From NCBI GenBank assembly GCA_045644545.1, contig JAZRHC010000011.1:16096-80095 (forward strand): a DNA stretch of 64,000 nucleotides, written 5' to 3'. The translations under genes were made by a program, and so were the position numbers. This DNA comes from Scatosoma sp045644545 (GTDB taxonomy: Bacteria > Bacillota > Clostridia > Christensenellales > Borkfalkiaceae). The notes below the pieces were generated by a model. It was not told the origin of the DNA and did not search any database. It worked only from the letters and a program-made list of their open reading frames with translations. Of this stretch, positions 11,246-18,925 are shown piece after piece; within the stretch, counting starts at the first letter, position 1, and the number at the start of each line of letters is the position of its first letter.

Positions 11246-12058
11246 TTATTTCGTTAAACAACCTTTTTTATATAAAATCTCGTCGATATACTCGCAAGAA
11301 ATTTTCAGCTCTTCCACGCTTTGATAGTCCTTTTTATACGCCTCGATCAAAAGCGGGCCGTCGAAGCCTACCCCCTTCAAACGCTCGATCAGCTCGGAAA
11401 AATCAAACGCGCCTTTCCCCGGCAATACCATTTTTCCGTTCCCGTCGGTATCCGAAATATGCACGTGCGTGAGCCGCTCGCCCATTTCCTCTAAATATTC
11501 CGCGTACGCTACGCCCGAAATGCGCGCTTGCTTGATATCCAGCACCCCGCCGAGCGACGGCACGGCTTCCGCGATCTTCGAAAACACCCCCGCGCGGTTA
11601 TAGGTAGACCATTCCACATTTTCAAGGCAAAGCCGCACGCCGTAACGCGCGCACGCTTCCGCGATCAGCGCAAAATTTTTCCGCATAGAGCCGAAATCGT
11701 CGTTTTCGCCCGAGCGAGAAGCCTTTTTCACCCGCGCCGTACCGTGAAAGGTGTAACAGCTCGCGCCGAACGCTTTCATTGCGCGCAAAGCGCGTTCCAG
11801 CCAAGCGTACGCGTCCGCCCGCACCCGTTCGTGCACGGCGAAAAGCTGCGGCTCGAACTGCGTGTTTAAAACGTGCGCGGAAAACAGCTCCAACTCCCCT
11901 TTTACCGAAAAAAGCAACCGACCGAACGCCTCGTCGTATTCGGAAAAGGAAGTCAAAAACACCTCCGCCGTTTTTACGCCCAAAGTATGTAAAAGAGGTA
12001 ACGCCTCCTCGTTATTTTTTCTTAAAAACAGCGAAGCCGTCGAAACGCCCGTCCTCAT
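11246..12058 (-). CDS. Sugar phosphate isomerase/epimerase-like TIM-barrel protein
   Basis: The 270-aa protein belongs to the xylose isomerase-like AP endonuclease 2 fold. Visible signatures are the CLENVEWS strand (metal-ligand Glu), GGVLDIKQAR (Asp), THVHISDTDGNG (His and Asp) and LLIEAYKKDY near the end. These place the metal-binding residues expected for epimerases and isomerases. Substrate cannot be assigned. It lies 9 bases after the nitroreductase and 14 bases before hrb, so the three are probably co-transcribed. Confidence 0.85.
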   Translation of the reverse strand: MRTGVSTASLFLRKNNEEALPLLHTLGVKTAEVFLTSFSEYDEAFGRLLFSVKGELELFSAHVLNTQFEPQLFAVHERVRADAYAWLERALRAMKAFGASCYTFHGTARVKKASRSGENDDFGSMRKNFALIAEACARYGVRLCLENVEWSTYNRAGVFSKIAEAVPSLGGVLDIKQARISGVAYAEYLEEMGERLTHVHISDTDGNGKMVLPGKGAFDFSELIERLKGVGFDGPLLIEAYKKDYQSVEELKISCEYIDEILYKKGCLTK

Positions 12059-12067
12059 ACGCGCCCC

Positions 12068-12589
12068 TTACTTTATATAATACGCGCGATTTTCTTTGCG
12101 GGGTTTTGGTTCGGGGCGAATATCGGGATAGCCTACGACGCAATTCCCGATTCCCTCGTAATCCCCTTCGATACCGAGTTTTTTCAAAATCGCTTTGCCC
12201 TCGGGGGCTTCGAAGGTTTCCTTCGCGCGGTGTATCCAGCACGCGCCCAGCCCCAACGACTGCGCCGCAAGCAGCATATTTTCCATCACGAGCGACCCGT
12301 CGTATAAATAAGTATGCGCGCTTTTTTCGGCAAGCACCACCAAAACGCAAGGCGCGCCGTAGAAGGGATCGCTGCGCTTGAACGGGTCTTTGCCCGCGTT
12401 CAACACAGACAGCTCGTCGCGAAGCTCTTTATTCGTGACGGCAAGAACGATTGCGGTTTGCTTGTTCAAGCCCGACGGCGCGCAAAGCCCCGCTTCCACG
12501 ATCTGCTCGATCAACTCGTGCGCGACGGGATCGGGCTTATACTTTTTAACGCTCACGCGTTCTTTGATGGTCTTTAACACTTCGTTCAT
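12068..12589 (-). CDS. Nitroreductase family protein
   Basis: The 173-aa FMN-dependent oxidoreductase has the N-terminal RVSVKKYKPDPV and the AGLCAPSGLNKQT segment that binds FMN phosphate in this family. The later GLGACWIHRAKE and GNCVVGYPD strands close the domain. Members reduce nitro groups, quinones or flavins with NAD(P)H. The true substrate is unknown. It is the first gene of the redox set. An AT-rich upstream region holds a TATAAT but no convincing -35 box. Confidence 0.9.
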   Translation of the reverse strand: MNEVLKTIKERVSVKKYKPDPVAHELIEQIVEAGLCAPSGLNKQTAIVLAVTNKELRDELSVLNAGKDPFKRSDPFYGAPCVLVVLAEKSAHTYLYDGSLVMENMLLAAQSLGLGACWIHRAKETFEAPEGKAILKKLGIEGDYEGIGNCVVGYPDIRPEPKPRKENRAYYIK

Positions 12590-12702
12590 AGTTTTCTCCC
12601 AGATAACGATTTATATTATTATATCACATTTTTTCTATTTCGTATCGATTTTTACGCAACTTTTTTCCGTTTACGTAAAAATTCTATTTCCCTTACGCAT
12701 CA

Positions 12703-12730
12703 AAAAAGGAAGCCCGCGGGCTTCCTTTTC
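12703..12730 (-). terminator. glmM terminator
   Basis: GGAAGCCC-GC-GGGCTTCC palindrome with A and T runs on either side lies just beyond the glmM stop codon. A near-identical copy occurs at 16.36 kb together with a copy of the glmM tail. Confidence 0.88.
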
Positions 12731-12734
12731 TTTT

Positions 12735-14054
12735 TTACACTTCTTCGTTGATCCGTTTAACGAGCCTTTTCAGCTCCTCCGCGCACGCAAGGTTGATTTC
12801 CTTGTTCTCGCTCTCCACCATAATCCGAATTTTCGGCTCTGTGCCCGAGGCGCGCACCATCACTCTGCCTTTTCCGCCGAGCGTATTTTGCAGTCTCGCC
12901 GTTTCCATCGCCAAAAGCTGACTGTTCATAATTTTCAGCTTATCGTCTACGGGAATATTCAAATTCACCTGCGGATACAGCGTAAGATCGAACAGCTCGC
13001 CGATTTTTGCCTTTTCGTCGATCAGCATATTCGCCACCGCGATTGCGGACAAAATTCCGTCCCCCGTCGTGTGCAGGTCTTTGAGGATAATATGCCCCGA
13101 CTGCTCCCCGCCGATCGAAAGCTTTTTTTCCACGAGCTTTGCCAGCACGTACTTATCCCCGATATCCGTACGGATAAACCCGATACCGTGATTTTTAAGC
13201 GCGACCTCGATCGCCATATTCGTGTGGCTCGTGCCGACGACCGTATCTCCCGCCAGCCGTCCCTGTTTCTTTAAATATTTCGCGAGCATATAAATAATCA
13301 TATCCCCGTCGATCACTCTGCCCGTGTCGTCCACGACAATCAAGCGATCGGCGTCGCCGTCGAAGGCGAATCCCAAATCGGCTTTATACCGCTTGACTCT
13401 GCCGACGAGCGTTTCGGGATAGAGCGCGCCGCAGTTTTCGTTGATCTTCATTCCGTCCTCGCTGCAATTGGAAGCGACGACCTTCGCCCCGAGCTTTCTG
13501 AACACGCTCGGCGCGATCCTGCTTGCCGCGCCGTTCGCGCCGTCCAAAACGACGGTCAATCCGTTCAAGCGATTCGCGCTCGAAGAAATCAAAAATTTCT
13601 CGTATTTTTTCGCGAGATTCGGCTCTTTTTGAAAGCGCCCTATCCGCGGGAAATCGTTGACTTTTTCGTGAATAAAACAACGCTCTACGCGCTCCTCTTC
13701 CTTATCCCCGAGCTTATATCCTTCCGAATTGAAGATTTTGATTCCGTTATATTCCTTGGGATTATGCGAAGCGCTGATCACCACGCCGTAGTCCGCGCCG
13801 AGCTCTTTCGTCAAATACGCTACGCCCGCCGTGGGCACTACGCCGAGATCGACGACGCTCCCGCCGCCCGACATCACGCCGCTCGCGACCGCTAAGGTCA
13901 AATATTCCCCCGAAACGCGGGTATCCGACCCGATCAACACCTTCGGCGAATCCTTCAAAGCGGAAAGCGCGTTCCCGCATTTATACGCAATATCAAACGA
14001 CAAATCCTCGTTCACGATCCCCCGAAGTCCGTCCGTACCGAAAAATAATCCCAT
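12735..14054 (-). CDS. glmM: Phosphoglucosamine mutase
   Basis: Interconverts glucosamine-6-P and glucosamine-1-P for cell-wall precursor synthesis. The 439-aa protein starts MGLFFGTDGLRGIVNEDL and has the phosphoserine loop ISASHNPKEYNG (about residue 100). The metal loop DGDADRLIVVD, the sugar-binding GGEQSGHI and the phosphate-binding RASGTEPKIRIMVE follow. All catalytic elements are intact. It starts one base after the stop of the orphan GlmU acetyltransferase domain, so both steps toward UDP-GlcNAc are co-expressed. Confidence 0.97.
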   Translation of the reverse strand: MGLFFGTDGLRGIVNEDLSFDIAYKCGNALSALKDSPKVLIGSDTRVSGEYLTLAVASGVMSGGGSVVDLGVVPTAGVAYLTKELGADYGVVISASHNPKEYNGIKIFNSEGYKLGDKEEERVERCFIHEKVNDFPRIGRFQKEPNLAKKYEKFLISSSANRLNGLTVVLDGANGAASRIAPSVFRKLGAKVVASNCSEDGMKINENCGALYPETLVGRVKRYKADLGFAFDGDADRLIVVDDTGRVIDGDMIIYMLAKYLKKQGRLAGDTVVGTSHTNMAIEVALKNHGIGFIRTDIGDKYVLAKLVEKKLSIGGEQSGHIILKDLHTTGDGILSAIAVANMLIDEKAKIGELFDLTLYPQVNLNIPVDDKLKIMNSQLLAMETARLQNTLGGKGRVMVRASGTEPKIRIMVESENKEINLACAEELKRLVKRINEEV

Positions 14055-14055
14055 T

Positions 14056-14697
14056 TCAACGCACCTCCTTCAAGTATTCGTGCGCGCGGTTTTCCTTGCT
14101 TTCTTGGCGCACCCGCCCGATCACGAACGCGTCCGTCTTCACGTCCTCGGTCACCGTCGTGCCCGCGCAGATATAACTGTTTTTCTCGATCGTCACGGGC
14201 GCGACCACATTGCAGTTGCTCCCGATAAAACAGTTATCCCCCACCACGCTTCGGCTTTTGGATTTCCCGTTATAGTTCACGAAAATCACCCCGCAACCGA
14301 TATTGCAGTTTTCCCCCACGTCCGCGTCGCCCACGTAGGCAAGGTGAGAAACCTTCGTTCCTTCGCCGATCACGGCGTTTTTAATCTCCACGAAATTCCC
14401 GATCTTCGCGTTCGACTTCACGTACGCCTTCGGGCGCAGCCTCGCAAACGGTCCAACGCTCACGCCGTCCTCCGCTTCCGCGCTTTCCGCCACGCTGAAA
14501 TGCACCGTACAATTCTTGCCGAACACGGCGTCTTTCAAATAATTGTTCGGGAGCAACACGCACCCGTCGCCGATCACCGTTTTGCCTTCCAAGCGGTTGT
14601 TCTCGTAAATAGTGACCCCGTCGCCGATCACGACGTCCTCGCCGATAAAAATGCTTTTTTCGTCGACGAGGGTCACTCCTTTACCCAGTTTTCCCAT
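14056..14697 (-). CDS. glmU: Stand-alone GlmU C-terminal (left-handed beta-helix acetyltransferase) domain
   Basis: The 213-aa protein is built of hexapeptide repeats and matches the acetyltransferase half of GlmU: VGPFARLRPKAYV, IGNFVEIKNAVIGEGTKVSHLAYVGDA (read as two segments) and NYNGKSKSRS. It ends with GRVRQES near the C-terminus. The uridylyltransferase half, with its N-terminal LAAGxGTRMxS signature, is missing. The protein starts cleanly with a ribosome binding site and promoter, so it is not a visible pseudogene. It presumably makes GlcNAc-1-P, with a separate uridylyltransferase elsewhere. The possibility that it acetylates another amino sugar cannot be excluded. Confidence 0.85.
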   Translation of the reverse strand: MGKLGKGVTLVDEKSIFIGEDVVIGDGVTIYENNRLEGKTVIGDGCVLLPNNYLKDAVFGKNCTVHFSVAESAEAEDGVSVGPFARLRPKAYVKSNAKIGNFVEIKNAVIGEGTKVSHLAYVGDADVGENCNIGCGVIFVNYNGKSKSRSVVGDNCFIGSNCNVVAPVTIEKNSYICAGTTVTEDVKTDAFVIGRVRQESKENRAHEYLKEVR

Positions 14698-14775
14698 ACT
14701 TATTTACCTCCGTTTTTTTCGTTTTTTGCCCCGAATTTAAAAATCGCGTTTTTCGGGCTTATTTCCTCTTTGAAC

Positions 14776-14804
14776 AGTATAACAGTATATTTTACTCTTG
14801 TCAA
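14776..14804 (-). promoter_or_regulatory. Promoter of the glmU(C)-glmM operon
   Basis: Minus strand TTGACA - 17 bp - TATACT, ending about 80 bases before the first gene. It drives the acetyltransferase domain and glmM. Confidence 0.82.
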
Positions 14805-14954
14805 ACGAAATTCGTTCCCCAAAATCCCGCTATCCCTTTAAAATGAAGGGGATTTAAGGCTCTTTTTCCTTTTTTTGGCTCTACGCGTTTTTAAAATTCG
14901 GGGGTAAATTTTGAAAATACGAATACTTTTTCCGCCCCCTTACCCCTCAAAAGC

Positions 14955-14968
14955 GAAAACGCGTTTTC
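14955..14968. promoter_or_regulatory. 14-bp palindrome upstream of the ferritin-like gene
   Basis: GAAAACGCGTTTTC is a perfect palindrome about 95 bases before the ATG at 15062, in the divergent gap between the glm operon and the ferritin-like gene. It may be an operator. No clear -35/-10 pair was found for the plus-strand gene. Confidence 0.4.
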
Positions 14969-15061
14969 AAATTCCGCGGCTGAAAAAAATTTTTTTAAAA
15001 AGACACGGAATTTTTCGTTTTTTGCATACACTAATAGAGTAACGAAAAAAAGGAGGAAGGT

Positions 15062-16345
15062 ATGAATCCGTTTTTAGAAAAACCCATATCTTTGATCGAC
15101 AGTTTTCAAAACTGGAAGCAACTCTACCCCAAGCCCTATAACAAGCACGAGGTAGACCCCTACACTAAGACCCGTATCATTTTGATGAACGGTACGGAGT
15201 TTGAAGCCAACTGGTTCTCGCACCAGTTTCAACGCCACACCGAGAACAACGACCTGCGCCGCGAGCTCGCGCTCACCCGTGCGATCGAGAAACAGCAACA
15301 ACTGAAAATTTCGCTGTTAAAGCCCCTCAACGAAAGCCCGCTCGAACACACGATCGGCTACGAACAGCTCGCCGTGGACTTAACCTCCGAGCTTGCCAAG
15401 CGCGAAAAGGACTGCTACGTGAAAAAAGCCCTCGATTTCGCGCTACTCGAAGACTTCGACCACTTATACCGCTACGCAAACCAGCTTGAAATGGAGCAGG
15501 GAATCGTCGCTGAACGGCTGGTCGGCAGATACACGGAAATTATGCCGGGCAGACCTACGATCGCCCACCACCGCTTTGCAATCGACAACGTAAAACGCTG
15601 CATTAACGCGAAAACGGCGGATAAACAGACGATACTCAACACGATGATCATCACCGCCGCCGAACAGCAGACGATGAACTATTATATGAATATCACGAAC
15701 TTCGGCTCGAACGACCTTTCGAGAAAGCTCTATCAGGAGATCTGCCTCGTAGAGGAAGAGCACGTCACGCAGTACGGCTCGCTGATGGACGCGTCGGCAA
15801 CGTGGCTGGAAATGCTTTTGTGGCACGAATACGTGGAATGTTACCTCTACTGGTCGTGCTATATGACGGAAACGGACGCGCGAATCAAATGCTTCTGGGA
15901 AGAAAACCTCGCGATGGAAATCGCGCACCTTCACAAAGCGGTCGAACTCCTCAAAAAATACGAGAAAAAGGACTGGGACGACGTGATCCCCGACGGGGAA
16001 TTCCCCAAGCCTATTTCCCTGCACGAAAATATCCAGTACGTGCGCGAAATTCTCGGCACGACGGTGCAGTTCACGGGACTTTTGGAGGACTACGAAAAGC
16101 TGGAAGATCTCCCCTCCGACGCGGACTTTTTCAAGTATCAAAAGATTATCAACCCCACGACGAGTATCGTGCCTTCGCACCTCGTAATCGACGCGCATAT
16201 CCGCCGCTACGGCAAGGACTATCGCTATCAAGTGGCGCAAAGCCCCGTCAAAGAGCTTCGCTCTCGCAACGAAGACAACACTTGCGTTGGCAGAGTTCCG
16301 AACGCGGCGGAAAGCACCGACTTCACCTGCAAATACGAGAAATAA
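15062..16345 (+). CDS. Large ferritin-like di-iron protein (putative)
   Basis: The 427-aa protein has no signal peptide and is mostly helical. Repeated carboxylate/His helices fit a ferritin-like or rubrerythrin-like fold: FEDFDHLYR-type (EDFDHLYRYANQLEMEQG, residues about 135-152), ITAAEQQTMNYY, CLVEEEHVTQYG, and AMEIAHLHKA. The ExxH spacing is typical of di-iron ligands. It is roughly twice the length of a rubrerythrin and has no rubredoxin domain. It is preceded by AAAGGAGGAAGGT. The gene is single and ends at an intrinsic terminator that appears borrowed from glmM. Function is inferred; iron handling or peroxide defence would fit an anaerobe. Confidence 0.7.
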   Translation: MNPFLEKPISLIDSFQNWKQLYPKPYNKHEVDPYTKTRIILMNGTEFEANWFSHQFQRHTENNDLRRELALTRAIEKQQQLKISLLKPLNESPLEHTIGYEQLAVDLTSELAKREKDCYVKKALDFALLEDFDHLYRYANQLEMEQGIVAERLVGRYTEIMPGRPTIAHHRFAIDNVKRCINAKTADKQTILNTMIITAAEQQTMNYYMNITNFGSNDLSRKLYQEICLVEEEHVTQYGSLMDASATWLEMLLWHEYVECYLYWSCYMTETDARIKCFWEENLAMEIAHLHKAVELLKKYEKKDWDDVIPDGEFPKPISLHENIQYVREILGTTVQFTGLLEDYEKLEDLPSDADFFKYQKIINPTTSIVPSHLVIDAHIRRYGKDYRYQVAQSPVKELRSRNEDNTCVGRVPNAAESTDFTCKYEK

Positions 16346-16351
16346 TTCGTT

Positions 16352-16383
16352 ATCAAAAAAGGAAGCCCGCAGGCTTCCTTTTT
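16352..16383 (+). terminator. Terminator of the ferritin-like gene, a copy of the glmM terminator
   Basis: GGAAGCCCGC-AGGCTTCC followed by TTTTTT lies 7 bases after the stop at 16345. It differs from the glmM terminator at 12703 by one base in the stem centre. Confidence 0.88.
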
Positions 16384-16443
16384 TACACTTCTTCGTCTAT
16401 CCGCTTCACGAGCCTTTCAGCTCTTCCTCACACGCAAGATTGA
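16384..16443 (-). pseudogene. Duplicated 3' end of glmM
   Basis: This stretch aligns base for base with the last approximately 60 bases of glmM (12737-12796) with about ten differences. On the minus strand it would read LACEEEL..., matching LACAEELKRLVKRINEEV of GlmM, but one T is deleted, breaking the frame. With the terminator, the duplicated block covers 16352-16443 against 12699-12796. Nothing else of glmM is present, so this is a small dispersed duplication or the scar of a recombination event. Confidence 0.8.
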
Positions 16444-16919
16444 GCGGCTTTTTCTGTTTCTTCCATTTGAAAAATACGCTGTTGAAGCCGAAGAAAAGAT
16501 TTTGCTTCCTTCATAGTATTTTGCCTTTGTATATAATCGTCCAACGTTTTTCTCTTTTTTCCTGTTCGTTCTATAAAAAAATTATATATATTCAAATTCA
16601 ATTTTTTAAATTTCCAAGCGTAATTAAGTAATTGCGCTCCCGTTTTTTCTCTTTCCCAAATCGCCGCAAGTATCATATCCGATACGAGTACGTTATTCAG
16701 CGGTCGCGAGTTTAATGAATAGTGAATCTTAAAAGTATATTTTTCGCTAAGCTCGTTTAAAATTTCTATACACTTTTGACCGAACATACCTTTGAATTCT
16801 ACAAAGAACTCGTTTGCGTGATAGTTTTCGATCAATTCGACAAGTATTTCTTTGATTTCCTCGCGAAATTGATCGAACTTTCTATATTTTTTCCTACCGT
16901 AAATCAAACAACTCGGCAT
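16428..16919 (-). CDS. Hypothetical protein, possible SLOG/DprA-like nucleotide-binding fold
   Basis: The 163-aa product starts MPSCLIYGRKKYRKFD; the ATG at 16919 follows AGGAAG by seven bases. It shows alternating helices and strands. The order FFVEFKGMFGQKCIEIL then REKTGAQLLNYAWKFKKLNL resembles small SLOG-family proteins, where a glycine and a late TGAA-like motif bind a nucleotide. That resemblance is weak. The last residues (AAQSCV) are read out of frame from the duplicated glmM tail, so the original 3' end has been replaced. It diverges from an HTH gene across an operator region, and AT content is higher than in the flanking genes. Confidence 0.6.
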   Translation of the reverse strand: MPSCLIYGRKKYRKFDQFREEIKEILVELIENYHANEFFVEFKGMFGQKCIEILNELSEKYTFKIHYSLNSRPLNNVLVSDMILAAIWEREKTGAQLLNYAWKFKKLNLNIYNFFIERTGKKRKTLDDYIQRQNTMKEAKSFLRLQQRIFQMEETEKAAQSCV

Positions 16920-16977
16920 TTTTTCTTCCTCAATTGACTTTATTTTGTATATTTTTTTTGCATTTCTATTATTATAA

Positions 16978-17023
16978 GGCACAATGTGCCTTTTGTCAAG
17001 CAAAAATTGAACATTGTGCTATT
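16978..17023. promoter_or_regulatory. Divergent operator region with repeated GCACAATGT
   Basis: A near-palindrome GGCACAATGTGCC at 16978-16990 and an inverted copy of GCACAATGT at 17012-17020 flank a TTGTCA box. They lie between the SLOG-like gene and the HTH gene. The HTH protein encoded at 17032 is the obvious candidate to bind them. Confidence 0.6.
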
Positions 17024-17031
17024 ATTTAACT

Positions 17032-17241
17032 ATGATTACGATAGAACAAATTCAAAAACGGCTACGCGAAGCTATTCAATACGGAACTATGTCGCAAAAA
17101 GAACTTGCAGAAAAGCTTGGAGTCAATCCTTCGACGGTAAGTAAATATATGCGACAAAATAAATATCCCTCTTTGGATACTTTTGCAAATCTATGCCAAA
17201 TTCTGGATATTTCCGCAGACGATATTCTTTGTCTTAAATAA
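17032..17241 (+). CDS. Cro/CI-type HTH regulator
   Basis: The 69-aa protein is little more than one xenobiotic-response-type helix-turn-helix: SQKELAEKLGVNPSTVSKYMRQNKYPSLDTFANL. The second half, CQILDISADDIL, is the usual dimer helix. The ATG at 17032 was chosen over an upstream TTG. No Shine-Dalgarno is obvious in front of it. It diverges from the SLOG-like gene and probably controls both through the GCACAATGT sites. Confidence 0.85.
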   Translation: MITIEQIQKRLREAIQYGTMSQKELAEKLGVNPSTVSKYMRQNKYPSLDTFANLCQILDISADDILCLK

Positions 17242-17280
17242 AAAGTAATTCCTTAGTTTTTCTAGGGGTTCTTGATTTTC

Positions 17281-17317
17281 GTAAGAAAGCCACCCGTATA
17301 GCGGGTGGCTTTCTTAC
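17281..17317. terminator. Bidirectional terminator
   Basis: Perfect 16-bp stem (17281-17296 with 17302-17317), 5-base loop, and T-rich sequence on the plus side, between the convergent HTH gene and the YhaN-like gene. Confidence 0.88.
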
Positions 17318-17336
17318 GTTTTTCGCGTTATTTTTC

Positions 17337-18923
17337 TTATTTGATTTTTCGGCTTTCGTGGCAACAAAAATATACGATTTGTTTTTCTTCCGATATCGCC
17401 CGCAACACCTTTCTAACTCTCCCAAAGTGCGTTTCGTCGAGTTTTACGAAGGGGTCGTCGAGGATCAAAAAAGGCGGTTCGGATTCGTATAGATTATCGA
17501 TCAGGGCAAGGCGGAAGCAAAGGTCGGCAACGGCGCGTTGCCCCGCGCTCAAATGCCCGTCGCTTTTAAGTTCCCCGCCCCGCTCGAAGGTGAGGCGGAA
17601 ATTTTCGTCCATTTGCATTTTTTCGCCAAGCGTTTTTTCAACCGTTTCCGCGTACCCCGTAAAGCCCTCCTTCATCGGCTTGATATATTTATCTTTCAGC
17701 CGTTTTTCCGCCGCTTCCAAGGCGGCTTTCGTTTTATTTAAAAGGGCGTAGCGGGTTTCGTAAGACTCCAAAAGCTCCTCTTCGTTTTCGAGAAGCTCCA
17801 ACAGCTCGGGCAGGCGCGCGACTTCCGATTCGCCTGAAAAAATTCGCTCGTCGAGCCGTGCAAGCGCGCGCGTTTTTTGCGCGGATATTTCGCGGATTTC
17901 TTCCCCCGCCCCCCCGTTTAGCGATTCGAGCTTTCGTTCGAGGGAAGCCAGCTCGTTTTGCCTTTCCGCCTTAGGCGATTTGGTTTTGCGAAACAGCAAG
18001 CCCACCGCGCACGCGGAGAGCGCGCCGAGGGACAAGCCGAGCAAGCCCCAGATTCGACCCAGCGCAAGCTCGATAACGCCGTCGAGCAAAAACAAAATCG
18101 CGATCGCGAGCACGCCGACGAGCCGACGCTTTCGAAGCGGTTTTTCGGGCGCGGGAGCGTTTTCTGTTTGCGATTTCAAAAGCTCGATCTTGCTTTGCAC
18201 GGCGATTTCTTCCCGTTCGCTTTGCGCAAGCGCTTTCAGCTCCGTCGCAAGCGTTTTGCGTTCTCTATATAATTCCCCGAGTCCGTTTTCGACGGTTTTC
18301 AAATCGGCAATACGGCTTTTTAAAGCGAATATTTTTTCCTTTTGGCGAGAGATCAAATCGTTGTTGCCCCGCATCGCTTTCAAGGTTTTGCTCGCTTTTT
18401 CGAGCGCGGCGATCGCGGATACAAAATCGCCGTCGCCGTCCGTGTTTTCGACGAAGCGGTTAAGCTTGCGATCTATCCCGCCCGTCGAACAGATCTCCCC
18501 GTCGTTCGCCGTGAAAAACGCCGTGCGCTCGAAGGATTCCTCGTCCAGCCCGAACACCGTCCGCCCGATCCCGCCTTTAAACTCGTCCGTGAGCGCGTTC
18601 CCGCAAAAGACTCTGCATTCGTCCTTTGCTTCGCTTTTTTTATCGAAAAAACGCTCGATACGGTATTCCCTGCCCTGCCATTCAAAGCGCAAATTCCCGC
18701 CGAATTTTCCCCCGTAATAAGGGTAATAGCGTTCGCGATCGGAAAAAGCTTTGCTTCTTGCCGTATACGAAGGAAGCCCGTAGAACATCGCTTTTAAAAA
18801 GGAGGCGAGAGTGGTTTTGCCGTAACCGTTGTCCTCGCAAAATTCCGTGATAAACGGCGAAAACGCGTATTCCGTCCGCGTGAATTTGCCGTAGTTTTCA
18901 ATATACAAAGAAATCAGCCGCAC
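17337..18923 (-). CDS. YhaN/SbcC-like AAA ATPase with central membrane hairpin
   Basis: The 528-aa protein has an N-terminal Walker A (EDNGYGKTT, about residue 31), long coiled-coil arms and a C-terminal ABC signature HLSAGQRAVADL. The Walker B FLILDDPFVKLD follows. Around residues 265-315 two hydrophobic segments sit in the middle of the coiled coil (GVLAIAILFLLDGV and GLSLGALSACAVGLLF), as in Bacillus YhaN. This suggests a membrane-anchored SMC-like ATPase. Its partner nuclease gene ends 3 bases upstream, the usual SbcCD/YhaON arrangement for DNA end processing. Confidence 0.88.
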   Translation of the reverse strand: MRLISLYIENYGKFTRTEYAFSPFITEFCEDNGYGKTTLASFLKAMFYGLPSYTARSKAFSDRERYYPYYGGKFGGNLRFEWQGREYRIERFFDKKSEAKDECRVFCGNALTDEFKGGIGRTVFGLDEESFERTAFFTANDGEICSTGGIDRKLNRFVENTDGDGDFVSAIAALEKASKTLKAMRGNNDLISRQKEKIFALKSRIADLKTVENGLGELYRERKTLATELKALAQSEREEIAVQSKIELLKSQTENAPAPEKPLRKRRLVGVLAIAILFLLDGVIELALGRIWGLLGLSLGALSACAVGLLFRKTKSPKAERQNELASLERKLESLNGGAGEEIREISAQKTRALARLDERIFSGESEVARLPELLELLENEEELLESYETRYALLNKTKAALEAAEKRLKDKYIKPMKEGFTGYAETVEKTLGEKMQMDENFRLTFERGGELKSDGHLSAGQRAVADLCFRLALIDNLYESEPPFLILDDPFVKLDETHFGRVRKVLRAISEEKQIVYFCCHESRKIK

Positions 18924-18925
18924 GA

